Shown: piece by piece, positions 1-9,725 of the stretch
Layout of the letters: each line of letters opens with the position of its first letter
How positions within the stretch are numbered: position 1 is the stretch's first letter
Assembly: GCF_029167625.1 (NCBI RefSeq)
Contig: NZ_CP119145.1
Coordinates: 1,364,001-1,428,000, forward strand
Reading direction: 5' to 3'
DNA: 64,000 bases
Source: Streptomyces sp. AM 4-1-1
GTDB lineage: Bacteria; Actinomycetota; Actinomycetes; Streptomycetales; Streptomycetaceae
Translations under genes and position numbers: made by a program
The notes under the pieces: model-generated
What the model was told of the DNA's origin: nothing
Seen by the model: the letters and a program-made list of their open reading frames with translations, nothing else
Database searches by the model: none

Positions 1-1059
1 GGAGAGCAGGCGCAGGGCCCGCATGGCGTCGTCGTCGGTGACCGCGCGGTACTCGCCGCGGCCGCTGTCCTTGAGGTAGGCGTGCTCGGGGCCGATGCCC
101 GGGTAGTCGAGTCCGGCCGAGATCGAGTACGGCTCGGTGATCTGGCCCTCCTCGTCCTGGAGGACGTAGCTGCGCGAACCGTGCAGGATGCCGGGCTCGC
201 CCGCGGTCAGGGTGGCCGCGTGCTCGCCGCTCTCCACGCCGTGTCCCGCCGGTTCGCAGCCGATCAGGCGGACGTCCGCGTCCGGGATGAAGGCGTGGAA
301 CAGGCCGATGGCGTTGGAGCCGCCGCCGACGCAGGCCACGGCCGCGTCCGGCAGCCGGCCGGCCCGCTCCAGGATCTGCCGCCTGGCCTCGACGCCGATC
401 ACCCGGTGGAAGTCGCGGACCATGGCCGGGAAGGGATGCGGTCCCGCGACGGTCCCGAAGAGGTAGTGGGTGCGGTCCACATTGGCGACCCAGTCGCGGA
501 ACGCCTCGTTGATGGCGTCCTTGAGGGTCCTGGAGCCGGACTTCACCGCGACGACGTCGGCGCCGAGCATCCGCATCCGCGCCACGTTCAGCGCCTGCCG
601 CTCGGTGTCGATCTCGCCCATGTAGATGGTGCATTCGAGCCCGAACAGGGCGCACGCCGTGGCGGTGGCGACGCCGTGCTGTCCGGCGCCGGTCTCGGCG
701 ATGACCCTGGTCTTGCCCATGCGCTTGGTGAGCAGCGCCTGGCCCAGCACGTTGTTGATCTTGTGCGAGCCGGTGTGGTTCAGGTCCTCGCGCTTGAGGT
801 AGACCCGGGCGCCGCCCGCGTGTTCGGCGAAGCGCGGCACCTCGGTCAGCGCGCTGGGGCGGCCCGTGTAGTTGACCATGAGGTCGTTCAGCTCGGCGGC
901 GAACGCCGGGTCGGCCTTCGCCTTGGCGTACTCGACGGCGACCTCGTCCACGGCGGCGACCAGCGCCTCCGGGATGAACTTGCCGCCGAAGGCACCGAAG
1001 TAGCCCTCGGCGCTGGGAATCAGACCCTCGGGGTCCGGGATGAAGAAGTCGGACGACAT
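1..1059 (-). CDS. trpB: Tryptophan synthase beta chain (3' end outside window)
   Basis: This enzyme joins indole and serine to give tryptophan, using pyridoxal phosphate (PLP), as the beta subunit of the cytosolic alpha2beta2 complex. The first 353 codons are visible. The PLP lysine is K100 in the motif HTGSHKIN, and the glycine-rich phosphate loop GGGSNAIG lies near residue 240. Roughly 50-70 C-terminal residues should lie beyond position 1, where trpA is expected. The ATG at 1059 is chosen because GAGGAG sits 8 nt upstream; another ATG at 1066 is out of frame. It is the last visible gene of the trp cluster and follows trpM after 151 nt. Confidence 0.97.
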   Translation of the reverse strand, partial: MSSDFFIPDPEGLIPSAEGYFGAFGGKFIPEALVAAVDEVAVEYAKAKADPAFAAELNDLMVNYTGRPSALTEVPRFAEHAGGARVYLKREDLNHTGSHKINNVLGQALLTKRMGKTRVIAETGAGQHGVATATACALFGLECTIYMGEIDTERQALNVARMRMLGADVVAVKSGSRTLKDAINEAFRDWVANVDRTHYLFGTVAGPHPFPAMVRDFHRVIGVEARRQILERAGRLPDAAVACVGGGSNAIGLFHAFIPDADVRLIGCEPAGHGVESGEHAATLTAGEPGILHGSRSYVLQDEEGQITEPYSISAGLDYPGIGPEHAYLKDSGRGEYRAVTDDDAMRALRLLS

Positions 1060-1210
1060 CCGGCATGCTCCTCGACATTGCGACGGGTGGGGTGCACGTG
1101 TGCGCCGTGGCGGAGCGCCGCCGCGACCGGTGAGCGGTCGGGGCGGTGCGGTACGCGGGTACGGGCCGCGTGGCCGGAAGGCTACGCGGGGGTACGGCGT
1201 CCGGGTCCCG

Positions 1211-1432
1211 CTACGGCGTGGGCCCGGTGCGCCATCGCATCCCGTTGACCTGACCGGGTTCGTCACCGATCACGTACCGCACCCGCCTGCCGTGCACCCG
1301 GCGGGCCGGGGCGCGGCAGCCACGGGGGCGGCAGCCGCGCGCCAGCGGCGCGTGCGGGACCCGGGCCGTCGCCCCGGCGGGGCGGCGGCCCGGCCGGACG
1401 CGGGGCACGGGCGGGCGGACGGGCGAGGACAC
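1211..1432 (-). CDS. trpM: TrpM-like small basic protein of the trp operon
   Basis: A 73-aa arginine-rich protein with GTG start lies between trpC (8 nt downstream of its stop) and trpB. The C-terminal part, with [15 protein letters not shown], resembles what I remember of TrpM, the small protein encoded between trpC and trpB in Streptomyces coelicolor and reported to modulate tryptophan synthesis and differentiation. There is no enzyme motif, signal peptide or membrane segment. The N-terminal 30 residues are Pro/Arg-rich and low complexity, so the true start may lie further in. Position and tail support the call; the assignment rests on recall, not on an alignment. Confidence 0.6.
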   Translation of the reverse strand: MSSPVRPPVPRVRPGRRPAGATARVPHAPLARGCRPRGCRAPARRVHGRRVRYVIGDEPGQVNGMRWRTGPTP

Positions 1433-1440
1433 GGGCGGGA

Positions 1441-2250
1441 TCAGCCCCGTCCGTGCCGCAGCGCGGGATGGGTGCCCGCGGCGACCAGGTCGGCGACGGC
1501 GGTCCGCGGGTCGCGGCCGGTGACCAGCGACTCCCCCACGAGGACGGCGTCGGCTCCGGCGTTGGCGTAGGCGATGAGGTCGTGCGGTCCGCGGACACCG
1601 GACTCGGCGACCTTGACGATGCCGGACGGGATCTCGGGGGCGACCCGCTCGAACGTGGAGCGGTCGACCTTGAGGTCCTTCAGATTGCGCGCGTTGACAC
1701 CGATGATCTTCGCCCCGGCGTCCACGGCGCGCTCGGCCTCCTCCTCGTCGTGCGCCTCGACGAGCGGCGTCAGGCCGATGGACTCGGCGCGCTCGATCAG
1801 GGAGACCAGGGCCTCCTGGTCGAGGGCCGCGACGATCAGCAGGGCGAGGTCGGCGCCGTAGGCGCGGGCCTCCCAGAGCTGGTACGAGGAGACGATGAAG
1901 TCCTTGCGCAGGATCGGGATGTCGACCTTGGCGCGGACGGCCTCCAGGTCGGCGAGCGATCCGCCGAAGCGGCGCTGCTCCGTGAGGACGGAGATGACGG
2001 CCGCGCCGCCCGCCTCGTAGTCCGCGGCCAGTGCGGCCGGGTCGGCGATCGCGGCCAGGGCCCCCTTGGAGGGGCTGGAGCGCTTGACCTCGCAGATGAC
2101 GGTCACGCCCTCGCCGCGCAGGGCGGCGACTCCGTCCTTCGCCTCGGGGGCGCGGGCCGCGCGCTCCTTCAGCTCGTCGAGGCTGACGCGCGCCTGCCGC
2201 TCCGCGAGGTCGGCGCGTACGCCGTCGATGATCTCGTCGAGCACACTCAC
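1441..2250 (-). CDS. trpC: Indole-3-glycerol phosphate synthase
   Basis: This enzyme closes the indole ring: carboxyphenylamino-deoxyribulose phosphate becomes indole-glycerol phosphate. The 269-aa length is that of a single-domain TrpC. The TIM-barrel motifs [23 protein letters not shown] and AESGV are all present. The open frame extends upstream, but the GTG at 2250 has a strong AGGGGG ribosome site 8 nt before it and is preferred. There is no fused TrpF domain, so phosphoribosyl-anthranilate isomerase activity must come from elsewhere, most likely PriA in the his operon of this window. Confidence 0.97.
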   Translation of the reverse strand: MSVLDEIIDGVRADLAERQARVSLDELKERAARAPEAKDGVAALRGEGVTVICEVKRSSPSKGALAAIADPAALAADYEAGGAAVISVLTEQRRFGGSLADLEAVRAKVDIPILRKDFIVSSYQLWEARAYGADLALLIVAALDQEALVSLIERAESIGLTPLVEAHDEEEAERAVDAGAKIIGVNARNLKDLKVDRSTFERVAPEIPSGIVKVAESGVRGPHDLIAYANAGADAVLVGESLVTGRDPRTAVADLVAAGTHPALRHGRG

Positions 2251-2365
2251 GCGAGAGGCCCCCTTCCGGAACGGTGATGAGGGAACAGGATCAACCATGA
2301 CGATGGTATCCGTAGGACGGCGAAGGCTCCGCATCCGGTGGCCGTACGTCCCACCACCTGGGCGT

Positions 2366-3088
2366 TCACGGTGCCAGCGCGGCCCCGAACGGCAGGTTGC
2401 GGACGACGGTGAAGGCCACCAGCAGGGCTCCGACCGCCCACCAGTGGACGGGCCTGAGCACCGTCCGGGCGGGTACGCCCCGGTTCGCGCGGAGCGTCCA
2501 CAGGACCCAGACGACGGCGAAGACGCCGTACCCGACGACGGCGACGGCGTTGGAGCCGAACGCCGCGGCGAGGTCGCCGTGCGCGAAGGCGTGCGCGCTG
2601 CGCAGCCCGCCGCAGCCGGGGCAGAACAGGCCGGTGACGCGGAGCATGGGGCACACCGGGTAGTGGCCCGGCTCGTTGGGGTCGACGGTGGCGACGTACC
2701 CGAAGGCGGCGACGACGGCGGCCATGGCCCCGACCGGGGCGGCGAGCCGCCGTGCCCGCGAGCGGTGCGCCGGGGCGGGCCGGAAGCCCTGGCCGTACGG
2801 ATACGGGTACGGGTGCGCGGCCGGGCCGTCGGCCGGGAGGTTCCCGTGCCGGGGCGTCGGGTGGACGGCGGGGGCGCCGGGCGGGGTCGCTGCGGGCGTC
2901 GGGGACGCGTCGGGGGCGTGCGCGTCCGGCGCCGGGGCCGTCGGCTCGGGCTCGGCGGGTGGGTGTCCGGCGGCGGCCGGGGGTGTGGCCGGGGGTGCGT
3001 CCGCCGTGTGCGGGCCGGGCCGGGGGCCGGGAGCGGGGGCGGCGGTCGGGGCGGGCGAGGAATCCACCCGCTGATTGTCGCCGCTCAC
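2366..3088 (-). CDS. DUF2752 membrane protein of the trp cluster
   Basis: A 240-aa protein in two parts. Residues 1 to about 110 are low-complexity Pro/Ala/Gly. The rest carries membrane segments and the DUF2752 signature [17 protein letters not shown], preceded by a conserved PVCPM. The paired cysteines could bind metal or form disulphides, but the function of the family is unknown. It starts with GTG 55 nt after the HGxxPAAW gene and ends 115 nt before trpC. Its fixed place among trp genes suggests a link to tryptophan or precursor handling at the membrane, which is inference only. The long Pro-rich N terminus means the start is uncertain. Confidence 0.85.
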   Translation of the reverse strand: MSGDNQRVDSSPAPTAAPAPGPRPGPHTADAPPATPPAAAGHPPAEPEPTAPAPDAHAPDASPTPAATPPGAPAVHPTPRHGNLPADGPAAHPYPYPYGQGFRPAPAHRSRARRLAAPVGAMAAVVAAFGYVATVDPNEPGHYPVCPMLRVTGLFCPGCGGLRSAHAFAHGDLAAAFGSNAVAVVGYGVFAVVWVLWTLRANRGVPARTVLRPVHWWAVGALLVAFTVVRNLPFGAALAP

Positions 3089-3143
3089 GACGCGAGGCGC
3101 AGCCCGGGGCCGGGCGCGCCTCGTGTCGTGATGTCGGCGGAGG

Positions 3144-3395
3144 TCAGGAGGACGTCTGCGCGCGACCGGCCTCGGCCCTGGCGCGGGCCATCTCCGGGGA
3201 CTCCTTCGGCACGCCCAGTCCGGCGAGCTTCATCGCGAAACCGACGACTCCGCCGAGGAGGACGACCCCCATGCTGGCCCAGAAGCCGACCGGGTTGACC
3301 GCGACCATGAAGACGCCCGCGGCGCAGAAGCCGATGAACGAGATGATGACACCGGTCCAGGCGGCCGGGGTGTGTCCGTGGCTGCTGCCCGCCAT
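3144..3395 (-). CDS. HGxxPAAW family small membrane protein
   Basis: An 83-aa protein with the N-terminal signature SHGHTPAAWTG that names the family, two adjacent hydrophobic segments (about residues 13-32 and 38-57), and a charged C-terminal tail (ESPEMARARAEAGRA). The ATG at 3395 has GAGGAG upstream. The family is found in actinobacterial trp loci and its function is unknown. The histidine and tryptophan motif at the membrane edge suggests ligand or partner binding, but nothing here proves it. Confidence 0.85.
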   Translation of the reverse strand: MAGSSHGHTPAAWTGVIISFIGFCAAGVFMVAVNPVGFWASMGVVLLGGVVGFAMKLAGLGVPKESPEMARARAEAGRAQTSS

Positions 3396-3444
3396 GAGTT
3401 GCTCCTCGTTGGTGTTGCGCTGTGAGTATCACTAGGGGTGTCGC

Positions 3445-3463
3445 CGCACAGGCAGGCTGTGCG
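3445..3463. promoter_or_regulatory. Inverted repeat upstream of the HGxxPAAW gene
   Basis: A perfect 7-bp inverted repeat, CGCACAG-GCAGG-CTGTGCG, lies in the 158-nt gap between the Trp-associated membrane protein gene and the HGxxPAAW gene. No T-run follows it on the minus strand, so it is a poor terminator. It could be an operator or an mRNA hairpin separating the trpE part from the trpC part of the cluster. Confidence 0.35.
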
Positions 3464-3553
3464 AAAGGCTCGTGACGCTGTCCGGTTCTGTCGCGCGCGG
3501 ACGGCGGCTCACGGTCATTGTCCCGTACGGGCGGGTACGACGTGAGCTGGGGG

Positions 3554-4213
3554 TCATGCCTCGCGCGTCGGGTCCTCGCCGCGGTCCAGGGCCTTCCACA
3601 GGTCCTCCGGCCGGTCGGGGTCCACGCGGGCGGGGGCGGCCCTGCGGGGACGCGGGGTGCCGTCGCGCTCGTACCGTCCGGACATGGTCGGCCAGCGCTT
3701 CCCGTACCGCAGGGCGAGCAGCCCGGCAAGGAGGATCAGCAGGCCGCCGACGGCGGTGACGTAGGGCCAGGCGGTGTGGCCGAGGGCGCCGATGGTGGCC
3801 GCGGTGTCCCCGGTGGTCTTCGCCGCCTTCTCGTCGAGCGCCGCCCTGTCGAAGGCGCCGAGGAAGGAGCTGACGGCGGCGCCGAGGCCGCTGAGCGCGA
3901 GGAGTCCGGAGACGACCGCCCGGCCCCGGTCGCGGACGGCGAAGACCGCGACGAGGGCGGCGAGGCCGACGACGGCGAGGGCCGCCGGAAGCCCGGTGAC
4001 GTCCTGGCCGTCGGCGGTCAGCGGCAGGAAGCCGCCGCCGACCGAAGCCCTGCCCCTGGCCCAGGTCTGGCCGGAGGCGAGCAGGACGACGGTGGCACCG
4101 GCCGCGCCGAGGAGCAGGCCGGCCGCCAGGCTGCGGCGGTTTCCCGCCGTGTCGGGCGCGGTGGCCGCTCGGGCCCGGGGCTGGGGTACGGGGACAGCAC
4201 TCACGTCCTCCAC
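3554..4213 (-). CDS. Trp biosynthesis-associated membrane protein (TIGR02234 type)
   Basis: A 219-aa protein with about four hydrophobic segments (near residues 28-47, 76-95, 105-125 and 155-175), matching the actinobacterial Trp_oprn_chp family always found next to trpE. Between the first two segments is a polar loop with SGQTWARG. The frame opens 14 nt after the trpE stop, so the two are co-transcribed. The biochemical role is unknown. Placement suggests a role in tryptophan or anthranilate handling at the membrane. Confidence 0.88.
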   Translation of the reverse strand: MEDVSAVPVPQPRARAATAPDTAGNRRSLAAGLLLGAAGATVVLLASGQTWARGRASVGGGFLPLTADGQDVTGLPAALAVVGLAALVAVFAVRDRGRAVVSGLLALSGLGAAVSSFLGAFDRAALDEKAAKTTGDTAATIGALGHTAWPYVTAVGGLLILLAGLLALRYGKRWPTMSGRYERDGTPRPRRAAPARVDPDRPEDLWKALDRGEDPTREA

Positions 4214-4227
4214 TATCCCCTACGGCC

Positions 4228-5715
4228 TCAGCGGTCGCGGAGGCGGTTCGCCGTGTGGACGGCGCGGAGCACCGCCGCGGCCTTGTTGCGGCACTCGGTG
4301 TCCTCGGCGACGGGGTCGGAGTCGGCGACCACGCCCGCCCCCGCCTGGACGTAGGCGGTGCCGTCGCGCAGCAGCGCGGTACGGATGGCGATGGCGGTGT
4401 CGGAGTCCCCGGCGAAGTCGAGGTAGCCGACGCAGCCCCCGTACAGTCCGCGGCGGGTGGGTTCGAGTTCTTCGATGATCTGCATGGCGCGGGGCTTGGG
4501 CGCGCCCGAGAGCGTGCCCGCCGGGAAGCAGGCGGTGAGGACGTCGAAGGCGGTACGGCCCGGGGCGACGCGGCCGGTGACCGTGGAGACGATGTGCATG
4601 ACGTGCGAGTACCGCTCGATCGACATGAAGTCGACGACCTCGACGCTGCCCGGCTCGCAGACCCGCCCCAGGTCGTTGCGGCCGAGGTCGACGAGCATCA
4701 GGTGCTCGGCGCGTTCCTTGGGGTCGGCGAGGAGTTCGTCGCCGAGCGCCTGGTCCTCCTGCGGGGTCGCGCCGCGCGGCCGGGTGCCGGCGATGGGATG
4801 GAGCATCGCGTGCCCGTCCTCGACCTTGACGAGGGCTTCCGGGCTCGATCCGACGATGTCGAAGCCGTCGAAGCGGAAGAGGTACATGTACGGCGACGGG
4901 TTGGTGGCCCTGAGCACCCGGTAGACGTCCAGCGCGGTGGCCGTGCACGGGGTCTCGAAGCGCTGGGAGGGGACGACCTGGAAGGCCTCACCGGCCCTGA
5001 TCCGTTCCTTGACGTCCTCGACGGCGCGCTGGTAGGCGGCTCCGCCCCACAGGGCGGTGTACGGCGGGAGTTCGGAGGGCGGAAGCGCGGCGGGGACGTT
5101 CTCGACGGGCCGGGACAGGTCCCGTTCCATGGCGTCGAGGCGGGCGACGGCGTCGGCGTACGCCTCGGCGACACCGGTCTCCAGGTCGTTGTGGTTGATC
5201 GCGTTGGCGATCAGCAGGACCGTGCCGTCCCAGTGGTCGAGGACCGCGAGGTCCGAGGTGAGGAGCATCGTCAGCTCGGGGAGGCGCAGATCGTCACCGC
5301 CGTGCTCGGTGATCCTCTCCAGCCGGCGCACGATGTCGTAACCGAGGTAGCCGACCATGCCCCCGGTGAACGGCGGCATCCCGTCGACCAGGTCACGCGG
5401 CGTGTGCAGCGCCTCGATGGTGGCGCGCAGGGCCTGGAGCGGATCGCCGTCGACGGGCGCCCCGACGGGCGGGGTGCCGAGCCAGTGCGCCTGTCCGTCG
5501 CGCACGGTCAGGGTGGCGGCGCTGCGGACCCCGACGAAGGAGTAGCGGGACCAGGTCCGGCCGTTCTCGGCGGACTCCAGGAGGAAGGTGCCGGTCCGCT
5601 CCGCCGCGAGTTTGCGGTAGAGGCCGACCGGGGTGTCGCCGTCCGCGAGGAGCCTGCGGCTGACAGGGATGACACGCCGGTCGACGGCCAGCTTGCGGAA
5701 GGTGTCGAGATCCAT
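4228..5715 (-). CDS. trpE: Anthranilate synthase component I
   Basis: This enzyme converts chorismate to anthranilate, the first committed step to tryptophan, using ammonia from a glutamine amidotransferase (TrpG) that is not in this window. The 495-aa length is normal. The N-terminal tryptophan-binding motif LLESAENGR implies feedback inhibition. Catalytic-domain motifs [24 protein letters not shown] and [11 protein letters not shown] are intact. It starts 11 nt after the hisI stop, placing hisI and trpE in one transcription unit. No leader peptide with tandem Trp codons is seen between them. Confidence 0.97.
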   Translation of the reverse strand: MDLDTFRKLAVDRRVIPVSRRLLADGDTPVGLYRKLAAERTGTFLLESAENGRTWSRYSFVGVRSAATLTVRDGQAHWLGTPPVGAPVDGDPLQALRATIEALHTPRDLVDGMPPFTGGMVGYLGYDIVRRLERITEHGGDDLRLPELTMLLTSDLAVLDHWDGTVLLIANAINHNDLETGVAEAYADAVARLDAMERDLSRPVENVPAALPPSELPPYTALWGGAAYQRAVEDVKERIRAGEAFQVVPSQRFETPCTATALDVYRVLRATNPSPYMYLFRFDGFDIVGSSPEALVKVEDGHAMLHPIAGTRPRGATPQEDQALGDELLADPKERAEHLMLVDLGRNDLGRVCEPGSVEVVDFMSIERYSHVMHIVSTVTGRVAPGRTAFDVLTACFPAGTLSGAPKPRAMQIIEELEPTRRGLYGGCVGYLDFAGDSDTAIAIRTALLRDGTAYVQAGAGVVADSDPVAEDTECRNKAAAVLRAVHTANRLRDR

Positions 5716-5726
5716 GGCCGCTGACC

Positions 5727-6137
5727 TTACTGCGGTCGGGCCCGCGGCAGGACATCGGCGTCGAAACAGGTGCGGTCGCCGGTGTGGCAGGCGGCGCCCG
5801 TCTGGTCGACCTTGACCAGGACGGTGTCGCCGTCGCAGTCGAGCGCGACGGATTTCACCAGCTGGACATGGCCTGACGTGTCGCCCTTGACCCAGTACTC
5901 CTGGCGGCTGCGCGACCAGTAGGTGCAGCGGCCGGTGGTGAGGGTGCGGTGCAGCGCCTCGTCGTCCATCCAGCCGAGCATCAGCACCTCCCCGGTGTCG
6001 TACTGCTGCGCCACGGCCGGTACGAGGCCGTCGGCGCCGCGCTTGAGGCGTGCGGCGACGGCGGGGTCGAGCCGTCCGGCCGGGGGGGTGACCGGTCCGG
6101 ACGGGGCGGCCTGGGAGGGCGGGGGCGTACGGGTCAT
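5727..6137 (-). CDS. hisI: Phosphoribosyl-AMP cyclohydrolase
   Basis: This is the third step of histidine synthesis: it hydrolyses the adenine ring of phosphoribosyl-AMP. The 136-aa protein has the metal-binding pattern of the family, [10 protein letters not shown] followed by CHTGDRTCF, and the core [11 protein letters not shown]. It is the cyclohydrolase only, with no fused pyrophosphohydrolase (HisE). The frame extends to 6710, but the ATG at 6137 gives the family length. It is separated from the main his operon by about 2.8 kb and lies at the head of the trp cluster. Confidence 0.96.
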   Translation of the reverse strand: MTRTPPPSQAAPSGPVTPPAGRLDPAVAARLKRGADGLVPAVAQQYDTGEVLMLGWMDDEALHRTLTTGRCTYWSRSRQEYWVKGDTSGHVQLVKSVALDCDGDTVLVKVDQTGAACHTGDRTCFDADVLPRARPQ

Positions 6138-6221
6138 GTGCCCATTGTGCCGTGGCGCGGCGGACCGTCCGGACGGGCGTCCACTGGGCGGACGGCGGGC
6201 GCGGGCCGTACGCTGGCGGGC

Positions 6222-6854
6222 ATGTCGACCCATGCGAAGCGTGAACGACTTCTGCTCGCCGATCTGTTGGAGGCGGCCGGGCCGGAGGCCATGACCCTGT
6301 GCGCCGGCTGGCGGACCCGGGACCTGGCGGCCCATGTGGTGGTGCGCGAGCGCCGCGCCGACGCCGCGGCCGGGTTGGTGCTGGGAGCGCTGAAGGGCCG
6401 CCTCGAACGGGTGCAGGGCGAATTCGCCTCGAAGCCGTACGAGGAACTGGTCCAGCTGATCCGAACCGGCCCGCCGAGGATGTCCCCGTACGCGCTGAAG
6501 CAGGTGGACGAGGCGGCCAACACGGTCGAGTTCTACGTCCACGCGGAGGACGTGCGCCGGGCCCAGCCCGACTGGTCGCGGCGGGAGCTGGACCCGGTGT
6601 TCTCCGACACCCTCTGGTCGCGTCTGGAGAAGATGGCCCGGGTGCTCGGCCGCAAGGCGCCGACGGGGCTGGTCCTCCGCCGGCCGAACGGCCAGACGGC
6701 GGTCGCGCACCGGGGCACCCCGGTGGTGACGGTCACCGGGGAGCCGGGTGAACTGCTGCTGTTCGCGTTCGGCCGGCAGGACGCGGCGAAGGTGGAGGTG
6801 GAGGGCGACCAGGACGCGGTGGCGCGGCTGCGCACCGCGGAGCTGGGGATGTAG
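6222..6854 (+). CDS. TIGR03085 family protein (DinB/MDMPI-like)
   Basis: A 210-aa soluble protein of the actinobacterial TIGR03085 type, related to mycothiol-dependent maleylpyruvate isomerase/DinB folds. It has the N-terminal helix [15 protein letters not shown], then [20 protein letters not shown] (with the family histidine), [20 protein letters not shown] and a C-terminal [16 protein letters not shown] segment like the SCP2-type domain of these proteins. ATG 6222 gives the right N terminus. It diverges from hisI (84-nt shared promoter space) and converges on the MFS gene. Substrate unknown; a mycothiol-linked role is a family-level guess. Confidence 0.82.
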   Translation: MSTHAKRERLLLADLLEAAGPEAMTLCAGWRTRDLAAHVVVRERRADAAAGLVLGALKGRLERVQGEFASKPYEELVQLIRTGPPRMSPYALKQVDEAANTVEFYVHAEDVRRAQPDWSRRELDPVFSDTLWSRLEKMARVLGRKAPTGLVLRRPNGQTAVAHRGTPVVTVTGEPGELLLFAFGRQDAAKVEVEGDQDAVARLRTAELGM

Positions 6855-6912
6855 GGCGTCGCGGCGCTTCGGCGGGCCCGGTCGCTCCGGCCGGGGCCCC
6901 GCCGGGCCGGCC

Positions 6913-8160
6913 TCAGCGCGGGAGTTCGGCGCGTCGGAGGTGGCCGAAGGCCAGGCCGGTCAGCGCGCCCGCCCCGCACAGGGCGGCGCCGGCGGCGAAG
7001 ACGGGACCGGTGCCCCAGAAGGCGACGGCCGCGCCGACGACCGGGTAGCTGAGCGGGGCGACGGCGTGGGTGAACAGCGTCGAGACCGAGGTGACCCGGC
7101 CCAGGTACTCGGGGGCGGCGGCGGTCTGGACGAGCGCGCCGGCCAGGGCGCCGCCGAGGCCGACGAGGAGCCCGATGAGGAGCCCCGCGGTGGCGGCCAG
7201 GGCCACCGAGGGGGCGTACGCGAGGGCCCCGATGACGGCCGAACCGGACAGCACCGTCAGACACATGGTGAGTCCGGCGCGCGGCAGTGTGCCCCGCACG
7301 GCGAGCAGCAGGGCGGCCACGCCCGCGCCCGTACCGAACGCGGCGATGATCCAGCCCATCCCCGACGCGCCCCAGCCGCGCTGCTGGGCGAGCAGGATCA
7401 GTCCGAGGTTGAGCGGTCCCACGAACCCCAGCTCGCTGAGCGCGATGACGATCATCAGGGGTCCGAGCACCCGGTGGCGGCGGATGTGGCGCAGTCCGTC
7501 GGCGAGTTCGTGCCGGGCGGTGTTCCGGGGCAGGCCGGGGCCGGGGGCGGTGAGGGGCGCGATCCGTACGGCGAGGAGCAGCGCGGTCGAGACGGCGAAC
7601 AGTCCCCCGGCGGCGGCGAACGCGGCCGCCGGGCCGCCCACCGCCACCGCGAGGCCGCCCAGCGGGGCTCCGACGACGTTGGCGATCCGGGCGGCGAGTC
7701 CGCGCAGTCCCTGCACCCGGGCGAGTTGTCCCGTGGTGGTGATCCGCGGCGGCAGCGCGCCGACGGCGGGCAGGAAGAGGGCGTCGACCACGCCGAAGAC
7801 GAGCGCGACGGCGATCAGCAGCCGGACGGTGGGCGAGGTCAGCAGCAGGGCGCCCGCCAGCCCCAGGATGACGAGGCAGCGGGCGGCGTCGCTGCCGATG
7901 ACGACGCGGCGCGGGCCGACGCGGTCGGCGAGCACTCCCCCGCCGAGCATCAGCAGCGCCCTGGGTACGGAGCCGGCGGCGAGCACGAGTCCGGTCTGGG
8001 CGGCGCCGCCGGTGCGGGCGGCGGCCCAGGCGAGCGCCATGTAGTAGACGCTGTCGCCGACCATCGACGTGGTGTAGGCGCCGAGCCAGCGCAGGACGTT
8101 GCCGTCGCGGTGGGCGGGGTGTCCGGCCGCTCCCGGGACGGTGGCGGTGGTGGCGGTCAT
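6913..8160 (-). CDS. MFS transporter, drug-exporter type
   Basis: A 415-aa inner-membrane protein with about 12 hydrophobic segments and the MFS loop motif [17 protein letters not shown] after the second segment. It resembles the EntS/MFS_3 exporter group more than sugar permeases. The N-terminal 20 residues are Ala/Thr-rich. It lies 34 nt downstream of an ArsR-type regulator, the usual arrangement for a ligand-inducible efflux pump. The substrate cannot be read from the sequence. The pair is a plausible local insertion between hisI and hisF. Confidence 0.9.
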   Translation of the reverse strand: MTATTATVPGAAGHPAHRDGNVLRWLGAYTTSMVGDSVYYMALAWAAARTGGAAQTGLVLAAGSVPRALLMLGGGVLADRVGPRRVVIGSDAARCLVILGLAGALLLTSPTVRLLIAVALVFGVVDALFLPAVGALPPRITTTGQLARVQGLRGLAARIANVVGAPLGGLAVAVGGPAAAFAAAGGLFAVSTALLLAVRIAPLTAPGPGLPRNTARHELADGLRHIRRHRVLGPLMIVIALSELGFVGPLNLGLILLAQQRGWGASGMGWIIAAFGTGAGVAALLLAVRGTLPRAGLTMCLTVLSGSAVIGALAYAPSVALAATAGLLIGLLVGLGGALAGALVQTAAAPEYLGRVTSVSTLFTHAVAPLSYPVVGAAVAFWGTGPVFAAGAALCGAGALTGLAFGHLRRAELPR

Positions 8161-8194
8161 GGGCCCGGCCTCCGCGTGCGTCCGTCCACCGGTC

Positions 8195-8788
8195 TCAGGG
8201 CCGGTTCCGGAACGGGAAGCCGTACACGTGCAGGGCGACGTTCTCGCGGCCCTCGGTGTCGCCCGCCTCCTCGTGGGCGCGTCCGGCCGCCTCGTACCGC
8301 TGGATCAGTTCGTGCATCTCGCGGCTGAGCGCGGCCAGTTCCTCGGCGGTGAGCCGGGGGAGGTACTCGGAGGCGAAGGAGGCGCCGCGCCAGGACGGCG
8401 ACCAGGACTGGTGCGAGTCGAGGTGGCGGCGGTACAGCTCGATGTGCTGGTCGAAGGAGAGCCGGCCCACGGCGGCGTGGGTGGCGACCTTCTCCGGCTC
8501 GTCCCGGAAGTCCTCGTCGTGGAAGCTCAGTCCGTGCGAGGAGGGCTGCCACCAACGTTCGCGGGCGTCCTCGCTCTGCTGCTCGGCCTCCTCGATCAGG
8601 CCGTGATCGGCGAGTCTGCGCAGGTGGTAGCTGACGAGGGAGACCGCCTCGTCGACCTGTTCGGCCAGCTGGGAAGCGGTGGCCTTACGGGAGACGAAGA
8701 GGGCCCGGTACAGCCTCATCCGCAGGGGGTGGCCGAATGCCTTGAGGGTGCCGAGGTCGCAGATGCGGCGCGTTTCTCTGCTTGCCAT
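8195..8788 (-). CDS. ArsR-type winged-helix regulator
   Basis: A 197-aa protein with an N-terminal winged helix-turn-helix: LKAFGHPLRMRLYRALF, then the recognition region TASQLAEQVDEAVSLVSYHLRRLADHGLIEEA (residues about 12-72). A long helical C-terminal domain follows (HEEAGDTEGRENVALHVYGFPFRNRP). There is no ArsR-like cysteine metal site, so the signal is probably organic. The ATG at 8788 aligns with the family start; the frame extends to 8824. It likely represses itself and the downstream MFS gene through the palindrome just upstream. Confidence 0.88.
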   Translation of the reverse strand: MASRETRRICDLGTLKAFGHPLRMRLYRALFVSRKATASQLAEQVDEAVSLVSYHLRRLADHGLIEEAEQQSEDARERWWQPSSHGLSFHDEDFRDEPEKVATHAAVGRLSFDQHIELYRRHLDSHQSWSPSWRGASFASEYLPRLTAEELAALSREMHELIQRYEAAGRAHEEAGDTEGRENVALHVYGFPFRNRP

Positions 8789-8817
8789 GCCGCTCACCGT
8801 AGATAGAAAAGAAAATC

Positions 8818-8837
8818 TGCGCAATATAAGTTGCGCA
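8818..8837 (-). promoter_or_regulatory. Operator/promoter candidate of the ArsR-MFS unit
   Basis: A perfect 7-bp inverted repeat TGCGCAA-TATAAG-TTGCGCA sits 30 nt upstream of the ArsR start, inside an unusually AT-rich stretch (8799-8844). The site has the size and place expected of an autoregulatory ArsR-family operator overlapping the promoter. Confidence 0.6.
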
Positions 8838-8893
8838 ATAAAAGCTGCGGATCGGGCGCGGCCTCGCTCGGGACTCGTCGCCGGGACACACGT

Positions 8894-8958
8894 CAGGGGC
8901 GCACCGCCCGGACGCCGCCGGCGGATCGGCCGGCCGTGTCCGGGGCGGTGCGCCCCTG
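8894..8958 (-). terminator. Terminator hairpin of the his operon
   Basis: Arms at 8894-8913 and 8938-8958 pair over at least 15 perfect bases (AGGGGCGCACCGCCC with its complement), extended by GGAC/GTCC. It begins 12 nt after the hisF stop. There is no clear T-tract, as is common for Streptomyces terminators. It also separates the his operon from the ArsR promoter. Confidence 0.75.
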
Positions 8959-8969
8959 TGCGGGTGTGG

Positions 8970-9725
8970 TCAGCGGACCGGGTGCCCGGCCTCCCGCAGC
9001 GCGCCCTTGACCTCGGAGATCCGCAGGTCGCCGAAGTGGAAGACGGACGCGGCGAGGACCGCGTCGGCGCCCGCCTCGACGGCCGGCGGGAAGTCGGCCA
9101 GCCGGCCCGCGCCGCCGGAGGCGATCACGGGGACCGTGACGTGCCGGCGCACCGCCGCGATCATCTCGGTGTCGTAGCCGTCCTTCGTGCCGTCGGCGTC
9201 CATCGAGTTGAGCAGGATCTCCCCGGCGCCCAGCTCGGCGGCCCGGTGCGCCCACTCGACGGCGTCGATGCCGGTGCCCTTGCGACCGCCGTGCGTGGTC
9301 ACCTCGAAGGTGCCGTCCGCCGTGCGCCGCGCGTCGACGGACAGCACCAGCACCTGACGGCCGAAGCGCTCGGCGATCTCCCGGATCAGTTCCGGGCGGG
9401 CGATGGCCGCCGTGTTGACACCGACCTTGTCGGCGCCGGCCCGGAGCAGCTTGTCGACGTCCTCGGGGGTGCGGACCCCGCCGCCGACGGTGAGCGGGAT
9501 GAAGACCTGCTCGGCGGTGCGGCGCACCACGTCGTACGTCGTCTCCCGGTCGCCGCTGGACGCCGTGATGTCGAGGAAGGTCAGCTCGTCGGCGCCCTCG
9601 GCGTCGTACAGCTTGGCCATCTCGACGGGGTCGCCGGCGTCTCGGAGGTTCTGGAAGTTGACGCCCTTGACGACCCGGCCCTTGTCGACGTCCAGGCAGG
9701 GGATGACCCGTACCGCGAGAGTCAT
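8970..9725 (-). CDS. hisF: Imidazole glycerol phosphate synthase, cyclase subunit
   Basis: HisF takes ammonia from HisH and cyclises PRFAR to imidazole-glycerol phosphate plus AICAR. The 251-aa beta/alpha barrel has the catalytic aspartate in [16 protein letters not shown] at the N terminus and the second in [15 protein letters not shown]. The ATG at 9725 overlaps the RidA stop by 4 nt. It is the last gene of the operon before the terminator hairpin. Its partner HisH is three genes upstream. Confidence 0.98.
   Translation of the reverse strand: MTLAVRVIPCLDVDKGRVVKGVNFQNLRDAGDPVEMAKLYDAEGADELTFLDITASSGDRETTYDVVRRTAEQVFIPLTVGGGVRTPEDVDKLLRAGADKVGVNTAAIARPELIREIAERFGRQVLVLSVDARRTADGTFEVTTHGGRKGTGIDAVEWAHRAAELGAGEILLNSMDADGTKDGYDTEMIAAVRRHVTVPVIASGGAGRLADFPPAVEAGADAVLAASVFHFGDLRISEVKGALREAGHPVR

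Noticed and set aside
82..1248. 388-codon open frame on the plus strand opposite trpB
   Set aside because: It is antisense to trpB, with no ribosome site and a composition typical of a GC-rich shadow frame.
6855..6912. Terminator between the TIGR03085 and MFS genes
   Set aside because: GC-rich arms pair only with bulges and there is no T-run; too weak to list.
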